A stretch of DNA of 64,000 nucleotides, taken from Halorussus marinus. Lineage in GTDB: Archaea > Halobacteriota > Halobacteria > Halobacteriales > Haladaptataceae. Made by a program: the position numbers and the translations under genes. Positions 35,948-44,277 of this stretch are shown piece by piece. Each line of letters begins with the position of its first letter. Within the stretch, counting starts at the first letter, position 1. Location: the NCBI RefSeq assembly GCF_004765795.1, contig NZ_SBIV01000006.1:224183-288182 (forward strand), in the 5' to 3' direction. The notes under the pieces are model-generated. The model was not told the DNA's origin. It did not search any database and saw only the letters and a program-made list of their open reading frames with translations.

Positions 35948-36784
35948 CTATCGGATCTTCCGGACGTTGCTGATGTCGAACCCGGCCTCGTGGATCTCGG
36001 TCTCGAAGCGGATCACGTCCTCGGCTTCGAGCCGCGAGAGCACGCCGCGAAACTCCCGAACGTACATCACTCGGTCGCGCTCGCTCCCGCCGGTCTCCCA
36101 CTCGAAGGCGATGGTGCCGTCGGTCGCGCCCATCAGGTCGCCCATCTCGACGTCGGTGAGCGCGTCCTGGTTCACCAACACGAGGATGAGCCCGCTCCAC
36201 GCCCGCGAGGCCTTCTGGAGGCCCTTCATCAGCAGGGTCACGTCGCTCCAGCCGAGATGTTCCTCGGGCGCGCGAGTCAGGTCGGTCAGCGAGTCGATCA
36301 CGACGAGGTTGTTGGCGGCGTTGCGGTTGAGATGCTCGCCGACCGCCTCCAGCACGCCCCGGCGCTCGCTCCCCTGTCCGAGGTCGGTGATGGTCTGGGT
36401 CCGGCGGGTGTACCACTCCCGGGGGATCGGCGACAGCTGGAAGTACTCCTGGCTGAAGTCGGCGAACGTGACCGCATCGAGGGCCGACTCGACGATCTCC
36501 TCGTCCATCGTGTACTCGACTTCCCGGCGGAGTTCGTCGCCGCTGGCGGTGAACGAGACGTAGTGGATCTCCTCGGGGACCGCGGCCCGGTCGTCGACGT
36601 CGCCGTAGTGGAGGTCGAACTGCTCGTCGTCGGTGTGGGCCAGCCCGTTGATCGCCGCGCTGGTGTAGAGGAACTCGCGGGCCCCCGCGCCGGTCTCGCC
36701 CGCCAGCAGGACCACGCTTCCGGGCGGTGCGCCGCCGCCGATGATCGAGTCGAGCCGGGAGACGCCGAAGGGGATTCGATCCAT
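35948..36784 (-). CDS. KaiC/RadA-like ATPase-fold protein with altered P-loop (HTR-like)
   Basis: 278 residues. The KaiC-type start FGVSRLDSIIGGGAPPGSVV and Walker B VVIDSLTDL are present, but the P-loop reads GETGAGAR, lacking the expected Lys before Thr/Ser. The family, sometimes called HTR-like in haloarchaea, is linked to signal-transduction loci. It may bind nucleotide weakly or act as a structural partner. Same strand and orientation as the GHMP kinase-fold and glycosyltransferase genes upstream. Confidence 0.75.
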   Translation of the reverse strand: MDRIPFGVSRLDSIIGGGAPPGSVVLLAGETGAGAREFLYTSAAINGLAHTDDEQFDLHYGDVDDRAAVPEEIHYVSFTASGDELRREVEYTMDEEIVESALDAVTFADFSQEYFQLSPIPREWYTRRTQTITDLGQGSERRGVLEAVGEHLNRNAANNLVVIDSLTDLTRAPEEHLGWSDVTLLMKGLQKASRAWSGLILVLVNQDALTDVEMGDLMGATDGTIAFEWETGGSERDRVMYVREFRGVLSRLEAEDVIRFETEIHEAGFDISNVRKIR

Positions 36785-36838
36785 GCGCTCGTCTCGGGTC
36801 GTCTCGGCCGGGGCGCTTGGGTCTTTCGTCTGTCGGGC

Positions 36839-37807
36839 CTACCGATCGCCGATCCGGGCGCCGCGGTTTCGGGGTTCGGCGACCAGCACCTCGCCGTCGA
36901 CGCCCGCGGCCGCGAGCGCCTCGCGGGCGACCTCGCGGGCGGGCTCCGAGCGATCTCGCGCCGTGACCCCGTACACCGCCGGGCCCCACGACGACTGGCC
37001 CGCGCCTGCGATCGCCGGCGACTCGTCGAGTCTCGCGACCACCTCGCCGACCGGCGGGCGGTAGACGCCGCCCTGCTCGTCGGCGTACCACGCGCCGTTG
37101 AGTCGGCCGACCTCCGCGACCGCCGCGCCGAACGCCGCGCGGTCGCCCTCCGCGATCGCGGGGAGGACCCGCCGGCTCACGAGCGCGGCGATCCGATCGG
37201 CGACGGCCGGGTCGGCGCGCTCGACCACCGAGCGCATGCTGTCGTCCTCGTCGTCCCCGTTCCGACCCGGCTCGGCGTCCGGGAGCGCGAGCACGAACCG
37301 CCAGTCGTCGGGCACGGGGCGGCGGGCCGCGACCGCCGGCACCGACCACTCGCCGCGGGGCGGGCGGTCGGCGGTGAACCGCTCGGTCGGGTGGCCGGTG
37401 TCGAGGACGAACCCGCCCGACTCGAACGCCGCCACCCCGACGCCCGACCGGCCGCCCCGTCCGAGCCGGGGCGCTCGCTCGCGGACCCGGGGCTCGGTAC
37501 CGGTGGCGGTCGCGACCGCCGCGAGGACCGCGAGTGCGAGTTGGGTCCCGCTCCCGAGTCCGACGTGACGGGGAAGAGTCTCCTCGACGGTCACCGACGC
37601 CCCGGGCGCGTCGAGCAGGTCGACGGCGCGCGCGGCGTACTCGCGGGCGGTCGGGTGGTCGCAGTCGACGCGGTCGGCGGGCTCGGCGGTCACGACCGCT
37701 CGCGGGCTCTCGAGCGCGACCCCGAGCGAGCCGTAGAGACGCTCGTGAGCCAGCGAGAGGTTCTGGAAGCCAAAGTGGAGCCGACCCCCGACCGAGACGC
37801 GCACCAT
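36839..37807 (-). CDS. Beta-ribofuranosylaminobenzene 5'-phosphate synthase-like GHMP protein
   Basis: 322 residues. In methanogens this enzyme makes the first committed step of methanopterin synthesis. Family features: VGGRLHFGFQNLS at the start, LPRHVGLGSGTQLALA (GHMP glycine loop, about residues 80-95) and GRGGRSGVGVAAFESGGF. In haloarchaea a related pterin pathway is assumed. The gene starts 41 bases from the glycosyltransferase stop. Confidence 0.85.
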   Translation of the reverse strand: MVRVSVGGRLHFGFQNLSLAHERLYGSLGVALESPRAVVTAEPADRVDCDHPTAREYAARAVDLLDAPGASVTVEETLPRHVGLGSGTQLALAVLAAVATATGTEPRVRERAPRLGRGGRSGVGVAAFESGGFVLDTGHPTERFTADRPPRGEWSVPAVAARRPVPDDWRFVLALPDAEPGRNGDDEDDSMRSVVERADPAVADRIAALVSRRVLPAIAEGDRAAFGAAVAEVGRLNGAWYADEQGGVYRPPVGEVVARLDESPAIAGAGQSSWGPAVYGVTARDRSEPAREVAREALAAAGVDGEVLVAEPRNRGARIGDR

Positions 37808-37858
37808 ACCACCGATTACGGGGGCGTCGGGTTCCCGGTTCCGACAGTGGCAAAACTG

Positions 37859-38818
37859 TCAGGCCAGCCGATCGACGACGTGGTCGGCGACCCGGTCGAC
37901 GCCGTTGTCGTGGCTCGGCGAGTCCGGCGGGTGGCGGACCGCCCGGGCGACGTGGGCGATCGAGTGTTCGACCTGAAAGCCCCGGACGCCCCGGCGTTCG
38001 AGCACCCGGGTGACGCCGTGCTGTTCGTCGGTGAACGGGTAGACCACGCAGGGCGTCCCGCCGACCGCCGCCTCCATCACCGTCGAGTAGCCCGAACACA
38101 CCACCACGTCGGCGGCCCGAATCCAGGGGAGGAGCGCGGGGACCGCCTCCCAGGCGTCGGTGCCGACGAGCGTCACGTCCCGGCCCTCGGTCCGGAGGGT
38201 CTCGGCGAGCACGTCGAAGTTCGTCGAGTAGACGCTCGGGACGACCAGCACGCCAACGTCGACGTCCGGCCCCGAGGAGTCGGTGGGGTCGAGCGCGATC
38301 GGCGGGACGTGCTCGACCCCCGGCGGGTCGCCCTCGTCGGGAGGCCACACCGCGGGGTAGAGAAACGACTCGGCGACCGAGAGCTGATAGCGGTTCAACA
38401 GCCAGGTGAACACCTGCTCGACCGCGGCGTCGTAGTAGGAGGCGGCGTTGTGGGTCACGACGTACACGGGCGTCCCGGTCAGCGAGGCCGCCATCGCTCC
38501 GAACATGTCGTCGGTGACCAGCGCGGCGGGCTCCTCGCGGCGAAGCCACCCCACGAGGTCGACGACTCGCTTGGCGCTGTACGGCAGGCTTTTGGTCAAA
38601 ACGCGGCCGAGCGATCCCTCCTGATAGTCGCCGATGTAGTCGACCGGGGCGGCCCGGAACACCTCGTAGCCGTTGCACTCGATGAAGCGCGAACCGGGAC
38701 CGCCGCCGGCGAGCACGACCTCGACACCCGCGTCTTCGAGCGCCTGCGCGACCCCGAGCATCCGCGTCGCGTGGCCCGCTCCCTCGGGGTAGTGCGCGAC
38801 GGCGACCGTCCGGTCCAT
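37859..38818 (-). CDS. GT-B glycosyltransferase (MurG/UGT-like)
   Basis: 319 residues from the ATG at 38818. A glycine-rich N-terminal loop (YPEGAGHATRMLG) and the C-terminal donor-site pattern VVCSGYSTVMEAAVGGTPCVVYPF plus DEQHGVTRVLERRG fit the GT-B fold with a nucleotide-sugar donor. Acceptor unknown. Divergent from ilvD across 175 bases. Confidence 0.82.
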   Translation of the reverse strand: MDRTVAVAHYPEGAGHATRMLGVAQALEDAGVEVVLAGGGPGSRFIECNGYEVFRAAPVDYIGDYQEGSLGRVLTKSLPYSAKRVVDLVGWLRREEPAALVTDDMFGAMAASLTGTPVYVVTHNAASYYDAAVEQVFTWLLNRYQLSVAESFLYPAVWPPDEGDPPGVEHVPPIALDPTDSSGPDVDVGVLVVPSVYSTNFDVLAETLRTEGRDVTLVGTDAWEAVPALLPWIRAADVVVCSGYSTVMEAAVGGTPCVVYPFTDEQHGVTRVLERRGVRGFQVEHSIAHVARAVRHPPDSPSHDNGVDRVADHVVDRLA

Positions 38819-38993
38819 GCGTGTGCTTCGACGGCCGCTCGAAAAGTATGTTCCCCTTCTGGAATATCGCTGACTCGTCGGCGGTCGGCGGGCCGGCGAC
38901 CCCGCCGCGTCCGGGCGACCGACCGCCGTCGGATTCGACAGCAACGATTGTCCGAGCACGACAACTTAAGCCGCTCCGGGCTCACCGTCGCGT

Positions 38994-40703
38994 ATGTCCG
39001 AGAAACCGGCTGATCTCCGGAGCAGCGAAGTCACCGAGGGCCCGGACCGCGCCCCGCATCGGGCGATGTTCCGCGCGATGGGCTACGACGACGACGATCT
39101 CTCCTCGCCGATGGTCGCGGTGGCCAACCCCGCGGCCGACGTGACCCCGTGTAACGTCCACCTCGACGACGTCGCCGAGGCCGCCTACGACGGCGTCGAC
39201 GAGTCGGGCGGGATGCCCATCGAGTTCGGGACCATCACCATCTCCGACGCCATCTCGATGGGAACCGAGGGGATGCGAGCCTCGCTCATCTCCCGGGAGG
39301 TCATCGCCGACTCCGTCGAACTGGTCGCGTTCGGCGAGCGCGTCGACGGCCTCGTGACCGTCGCCGGCTGTGACAAGAACCTCCCGGGGATGATGATGGC
39401 CGCGATCCGGACCGACCTCCCGTCGGTGTTCCTCTACGGCGGCTCGATCATGCCCGGCGAGCACGACGGCCGGGAGGTCACCGTCCAGAACGTCTTCGAG
39501 GGGGTCGGCGCGGTCGCGCAGGGCGAGATGTCCGAAGACGAACTCGACGACCTCGAACGCCACGCCTGTCCCGGCGCGGGCTCGTGTGGCGGGATGTTCA
39601 CCGCGAACACGATGGCGTCGATCTCGGAGGCGCTCGGGCTCGCGCCCCTCGGGAGCGCGGGCGCGCCCGCCGAGTTCGACGAGCGCTACGACGTCGCCGA
39701 GCGCGCGGGCGACCTCGCGGTCGAGGCCATCGAGGAAGACCGCCGGCCCTCCGACATCCTCGACAAGCGCTCGTTCGAGAACGCAATCGCCCTCCAGGTC
39801 GCGATCGGCGGCTCGACCAACGGCGTCCTCCACCTGCTCGCGCTCGCGGCCGAGGCCGGCGTCGAGTTGGACATCGCGGAGTTCGACGAGATCTCGCGCC
39901 GAACCCCGAAGATCGCCAACCTCCAGCCCGGCGGCGAGCGCGTGATGTACGACCTCTACGAACAGGGCGGGGTCCCGGTCGTGATCCGGCGGCTCGTCGA
40001 GGCGGGCCTGTTCGACGGCGACGCCGAGACGATCACGGGTCGCACGATCTCCGAGGAGCTCGCGGAGCTCGACCTCCCCGACGACGACGAGATCGACGCC
40101 GACTTCGTCCGGCCGGTCGAGGATCCGTTCCACGAGGAGGGCGCGATCAAGATCCTGACCGGCAACCTCGCGCCCGACGGCGCGGTGCTGAAGGTGACCG
40201 GCGAGGACAACTTCCACCACGAGGGCCCCGCCCGGGTGTTCGAGTCCGAGGAAGACGCGATGGCGTACGTCCAGGAAGGCCGGATCGAGTCGGGCGACGT
40301 CATCGTCATCCGCAACGAGGGCCCGCAGGGCGGCCCGGGGATGCGCGAGATGCTCGGCGTCACCGCCGCCGTCGTCGGCGCTGGCCACGAGGACGACGTG
40401 GCGCTGTTGACCGACGGCCGGTTCTCGGGCGCGACCCGGGGGCCGATGATCGGCCACGTCGCCCCCGAGTCGTACGTCGGCGGCCCGATCGGTGCCCTGG
40501 AGGACGGCGACCACGTCGTCGTCGACATCGCCGACCGGACGCTCGCGGCCGATCTCACCGACGCGGAGATCGAGTCCCGGCTCGACGCCCGCGAGGAGCC
40601 CGAGCCCGCCTACGACGACGGCGTCTTGGCGAAGTACGGCGCGACGTTCGGGTCGGCCGCCGAGGGCGCGGTGACGAACCCGGGCGTCAAAGGCGACGAC
40701 TGA
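38994..40703 (+). CDS. ilvD: Dihydroxy-acid dehydratase
   Basis: 569 residues, the usual length. Dehydrates 2,3-dihydroxy-isovalerate and its homologue in valine, leucine and isoleucine synthesis using an Fe-S cluster. Cysteines and signatures are in place: the [11 protein letters not shown] motif, [17 protein letters not shown] and [15 protein letters not shown]. Stands alone with its own promoter region. Confidence 0.96.
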   Translation: MSEKPADLRSSEVTEGPDRAPHRAMFRAMGYDDDDLSSPMVAVANPAADVTPCNVHLDDVAEAAYDGVDESGGMPIEFGTITISDAISMGTEGMRASLISREVIADSVELVAFGERVDGLVTVAGCDKNLPGMMMAAIRTDLPSVFLYGGSIMPGEHDGREVTVQNVFEGVGAVAQGEMSEDELDDLERHACPGAGSCGGMFTANTMASISEALGLAPLGSAGAPAEFDERYDVAERAGDLAVEAIEEDRRPSDILDKRSFENAIALQVAIGGSTNGVLHLLALAAEAGVELDIAEFDEISRRTPKIANLQPGGERVMYDLYEQGGVPVVIRRLVEAGLFDGDAETITGRTISEELAELDLPDDDEIDADFVRPVEDPFHEEGAIKILTGNLAPDGAVLKVTGEDNFHHEGPARVFESEEDAMAYVQEGRIESGDVIVIRNEGPQGGPGMREMLGVTAAVVGAGHEDDVALLTDGRFSGATRGPMIGHVAPESYVGGPIGALEDGDHVVVDIADRTLAADLTDAEIESRLDAREEPEPAYDDGVLAKYGATFGSAAEGAVTNPGVKGDD

Positions 40704-40791
40704 GGCGGCGGGCCGGGCTCGCGGTACCCAGACCGGACCCCGCTCGCCGGCGCGACGACGCCACGCGGAAGCTCTCGGCGGGTCGGCGCCG

Positions 40792-41070
40792 CTACTCCTC
40801 GCGGAGCGCGCTCGCGATCGCTTCGAGTTCGGCCTTCCGGAACGGGCGGTCGGCCTCCGTCGGATCGGCTTCGTCGGACTCGCCGAGCGCCCGGAGAATC
40901 CCGGCCCGCATTCGGGACTTCGACGGCAACCGATTCCCGTCGATCTCGTGGCCCACGGCGTCACAGATCGCCGCGAGGGCCTCTTTGGTGAACGCGGTCG
41001 ACTCGATTCGGTCGTGTCGTCCCACACTGCGTCGGATCTCGTTTCGGAGGTCGTCGACGGTCGGTGACAT
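40792..41070 (-). CDS. Small hypothetical protein, two repeated helical modules
   Basis: 92 residues from the ATG at 41070. Two similar helical segments end in EALAAICDAVG and AELEAIASALREE, suggesting an internal duplication. Composition is typical haloarchaeal. It converges on ilvD. Function unknown. Confidence 0.55.
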   Translation of the reverse strand: MSPTVDDLRNEIRRSVGRHDRIESTAFTKEALAAICDAVGHEIDGNRLPSKSRMRAGILRALGESDEADPTEADRPFRKAELEAIASALREE

Positions 41071-41134
41071 AGCTCGTCTACCGTACGGTCGTGTCGTCGG
41101 ATACATTTATCTGCGTACTCGTCGAACTACGATC

Positions 41135-41329
41135 ATGCGCAATCGTCTCATCCGAACGATGAACCGGGCCAAGTACGCGGCCGTCGGCGCCGCGGTCGGC
41201 GGTGCCGTGGGCGGGGTAATCAGCAGGAACGCCGCGAGCACCGCGGCCGGTATCGGTGCGCTCGTCGGCGCGACGGTCGGCGAGAAGCGGGCTTCGGTGC
41301 GGACGCTGGTCGAGGAGAACAGAAATTAA
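41135..41329 (+). CDS. Glycine-zipper small membrane protein
   Basis: 64 residues. A basic N-terminus (MRNRLIRTMNRAK) leads into a glycine-zipper hydrophobic stretch (AAVGGAVGGVISRN, GIGALVGATVG), typical of small membrane-associated proteins. Divergent from the preceding gene. Function unknown. Confidence 0.6.
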   Translation: MRNRLIRTMNRAKYAAVGAAVGGAVGGVISRNAASTAAGIGALVGATVGEKRASVRTLVEENRN

Positions 41330-41370
41330 AAAGGGCGTACGGTGACCTTTGTGCCGGGTGTAAGTTTTAA

Positions 41371-41751
41371 CTAACTACCGAAGGTGAAGACGGTAGCGTT
41401 TTGAGCGTTCCCATCGACATTGTAGGCTACCACGGAGTTGGAACTACCACTGCAAGTGATGGTCTGACCGACTTGAGTAGTGTGTTTAGTTGCCCAACCA
41501 GAGTCACCGGGACCATCTACGGCCGAGCATTTGATTCCAGTCGTACTGGGGCCAAGTGAATTAAGCGTGACTTCGTTGGTGCCACTAGCCGCCGAAACGC
41601 CTGCTGAGGCGTTCTGGTTGACGTTCTCGCCGAGGCCGAGCACGAACGTGCCGATGACGGCGGCCAGAATCACCGTGATGGCGACCATCAGGATGACCCC
41701 GATCACCGGGCTCACCGCGTCGTCGTCCGTGAGTAGTGTTTTGAAGTTCAT
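41371..41751 (-). CDS. Archaeal type IV pilin (PilA-like)
   Basis: 126 residues. The class III signal and pilin helix are clear: a short charged leader, then [18 protein letters not shown] and the hydrophobic core ending GTFVLGLGE. PibD-type peptidase would cut before the conserved helix. The C-terminal head has two cysteines (IKCSA, TITCSG) able to form a disulfide. The head closely parallels the pilin at 46804-47205. Confidence 0.88.
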   Translation of the reverse strand: MNFKTLLTDDDAVSPVIGVILMVAITVILAAVIGTFVLGLGENVNQNASAGVSAASGTNEVTLNSLGPSTTGIKCSAVDGPGDSGWATKHTTQVGQTITCSGSSNSVVAYNVDGNAQNATVFTFGS

Positions 41752-41899
41752 GAGTTGTGTTTCTCGTTTGGCACGGTATCATCTCTGAGAAGTGGCCGCA
41801 CATTTTATGCCGAACGACCGAGTACTTTGGTCCGTCGGCGGGGAGAGCCTGTCGAAGCCGCCCCACGTCCGACACTTCTCTGTAATGATACGTGCTTAG

Positions 41900-41929
41900 G
41901 TGAGCGTTAAGCTCACGAGTATATAAAAA
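41900..41929. promoter_or_regulatory. Inverted repeat beside a TATA element
   Basis: GTGAGC and GCTCAC (41900-41905, 41911-41916) form an inverted repeat with a 5-base spacer, followed at once by TATATAAAAA (41920-41929). It lies in a markedly AT-rich stretch between the pilin gene and the weak frame at 42048. The arrangement suggests an operator overlapping a promoter; the direction is unclear. Confidence 0.4.
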
Positions 41930-42047
41930 CTTCTCTACCTAAACGTATGGTTATATTATTCGCTCTTTTCGTTTCCCATTATCCCCCAACAGATAGCATT
42001 AGGGCTGGTTAAAACGGGTCTAAGCCGTCCCATAGAAAAATCAACCG

Positions 42048-42683
42048 ATGGCGAGAGACTACGAGGATCCTTATCTCGAAATCTATGTTGAGCGATTTGG
42101 TGAGAGAGTGAGCGCGCTCGAAACCACCGTCCTCGACCCCGACGACATCGAGATAAAACAGTACACCGATCGCGACTCCTCAGAACTCCGGCGAATCGTC
42201 CAAGTCGAACGCGAGTCGGGACTCGATCCGGCTCTCGCGACCGGACCAGAGCCTTCGGCCCACCGCACTCGCGGCGGGTCTGCACCCCGAAAACCGTCGT
42301 CTTCGTCGAACTCGACGCGCCTCGGCGCGCGCTCTCGGGACCGCATCGGCTCACCCGTCGTCCCAGAACAACAGGCCGATCAGCGCGCTACCGAGCGCGC
42401 ATCCCGCCAACAGCACGAACGCCTCGTCGAACCGACCTCGGTCGCCGAGCGCGCCGACGATCGTGGGGGAGGTCGCCGCCAGCAACAGGTACCCGGTCCT
42501 GAGCAGTCCGAACCCGGTCCCCTGCATCTCGGTCGGCAGGCTGTCGACCACGCCCGCCTGCGCGATCGGCCAGAACCCGAGCTGTGCGCTCGCGAGGACT
42601 GCGAGTACCACCAACAGCCAGACCTCGTCGGTCGCGAGCAGGAGCGCGATCGCGCTCGCCGACAGGAAGCTGAACCCGAGTAG
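42048..42683 (+). pseudogene. Possible gene remnant overlapping the MFS gene
   Basis: The first 65 codons (MARDYEDPYLEIYVERFGER onward) look coding, acidic and regular, but from about 42245 the frame turns into Arg/Pro/Ser-rich shadow sequence and runs 330 bases antisense into the MFS transporter. It may be a truncated gene whose 3' part was lost, or chance. No family recognised. Confidence 0.25.
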
Positions 42684-43577
42684 GGTCGGCCTGTCGCCGA
42701 CCGAGTCGGCCAACACGCCGGCCAGCGGCTGGACGAGGATGCCCGACGCGAAAAACGCGCTGTAGAGGAGCGCCGCCGAGCCCTCCGAGAGCCCCTTTAT
42801 CGACACGAGGTAGGTCGGGAAGAAGCTCGTGAACCCCTGATAGACGATCGACATCAGGAGCATCGCCGCGGTGAGCACGAGGGTCTGTCGCCCGGTGACT
42901 TCGGCGACGAACCGCCGGAGGGCGTCCGCCGAGAGGTCGTCGGCCACGCTCTCTTGGCCGGAGGTGCGGGCGGGCACGGCGACCCAGAGTCCGACGGCCG
43001 CCAGCGCGAACAGCGGCGTCGCGGCCGCGAACCCGAGCCGCCAACTCGCGGCGCCGGCCACGACGCCCGCCCCGGCCGGCAGGAGGACGGTCCCGAGGTT
43101 CCCGGCGGCCGAGCTGACCCCCATCGCCGTCGCCGTCCGATCGGGATAGACGTCCGCGAGCGAGGTGAATCGGGTGGTCGCGTAGACGCCGGTCGCCGAC
43201 CCCAGCAGGACGAAGCCGGCGAACAGCGCGAGCGTCGACCACGCGAGCGCGCTGGCCGCGAGCGCCACGATCGCGAGCGCCGAACTCGCCACGAGGACGG
43301 CCCGTTCGCCGATCCAGTCGCCGAGGACGCCACCGGGGAACTGCAACAGCGCGTAGGTGAACCAGAGCGTGCTCAAGAGCAGTCCCGCGGTCGAGAGTCC
43401 GATCCCGAAGTCCGCGCGGATGTACGGAACCAGCGTCGGCGCCGAGAGCCTGACCCCGAGTCCGAGAAACCAGCCGAACGCGATGGTGAACAGAATCCGT
43501 CCCCGCCCGTCGCTCGCGAGATCCGACGCGACCGCACGTACGCGAGCGGAGAGTCCGGAGGAGCCGAACGGAGTCAC
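42351..43577 (-). CDS. Major facilitator superfamily transporter
   Basis: 408 residues with about twelve membrane helices. The motif-A-like loop between helices 2 and 3 reads FPGGVLGDWIGERAV and its second-half counterpart PLAGVLADSVGDRPT. Substrate unknown. Stands alone; upstream 270 bases to the next gene contain its promoter. Confidence 0.88.
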   Translation of the reverse strand: MTPFGSSGLSARVRAVASDLASDGRGRILFTIAFGWFLGLGVRLSAPTLVPYIRADFGIGLSTAGLLLSTLWFTYALLQFPGGVLGDWIGERAVLVASSALAIVALAASALAWSTLALFAGFVLLGSATGVYATTRFTSLADVYPDRTATAMGVSSAAGNLGTVLLPAGAGVVAGAASWRLGFAAATPLFALAAVGLWVAVPARTSGQESVADDLSADALRRFVAEVTGRQTLVLTAAMLLMSIVYQGFTSFFPTYLVSIKGLSEGSAALLYSAFFASGILVQPLAGVLADSVGDRPTLLGFSFLSASAIALLLATDEVWLLVVLAVLASAQLGFWPIAQAGVVDSLPTEMQGTGFGLLRTGYLLLAATSPTIVGALGDRGRFDEAFVLLAGCALGSALIGLLFWDDG

Positions 43578-43847
43578 GTCGCCACACTGGTCCGAGTAGC
43601 GGCTTATCTGTTGGCATCCCGGAGAGGGACGGCGCCTTTCTCCGGGCTCGCCGCCGAGACCGTGCGGGCTGGTAGCAATGGTCGGAAAATGTTAACACTG
43701 TAACACCTGTACGATACGATCCCCATGATGGACGACCAGCACAGTTGACCCAGCGCCCAGTCAGGGAAGTACGTACCGCGTACATCCGTGGCGGGGCCTC
43801 CGAACCCGTTCGCCAGACACGCCGACTACCACCCACTCACCCCGCCA

Positions 43848-44123
43848 ATGAACGAACAACGAGATCCGCACCGATCGACACGAACCGCCCGCCCAGAGTA
43901 CCGCGCGCCCCGGACGTGGACCGGCCTCGCCCTGTACGTCGGGTTCGGCGCGCTCGTCCCGCTGGCGCTGTTCGCGCTCGCGCATCCGACGGCCGTCGCG
44001 GCCGCGATCGCCGGTCTCAGCGTCGGCCTGCTCGCCCGACCGCTCGGTCACCGACTGACCCGCCGGTCGGGTCGAGTCGAGCGTCCGACCAACGCCGTCG
44101 GACGCGCCGCGTCCGAGGAGTGA
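43848..44123 (+). CDS. Small two-helix membrane protein
   Basis: 91 residues from the ATG at 43848. A polar Arg-rich N-terminus, two hydrophobic helices (GLALYVGFGALVPLALFAL and AAAIAGLSVGLLARPLG) and a basic tail. No family recognised. It precedes the CHAT gene by 154 bases on the same strand. Confidence 0.55.
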   Translation: MNEQRDPHRSTRTARPEYRAPRTWTGLALYVGFGALVPLALFALAHPTAVAAAIAGLSVGLLARPLGHRLTRRSGRVERPTNAVGRAASEE

Positions 44124-44277
44124 CCGCCCGCTTTTTTCGAGGACGCCGCCGACGGCCGCTCGGCTTCGGAACGTGGCGCTGTTTCGATTCGTCGGACGCG
44201 TCGGTACACGATAACTGATACCGCCGATTTCAGTACCCGGGGTTTTTTCAATTTGGTTCGGAAATATTCCGCGTGTG

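Noticed and set aside
33542..39013. Plus-strand open frame of 1,823 codons
   Set aside because: Antisense to six convincing genes; Arg/Asp/Val/Gly-rich shadow composition typical of high-GC haloarchaeal DNA.
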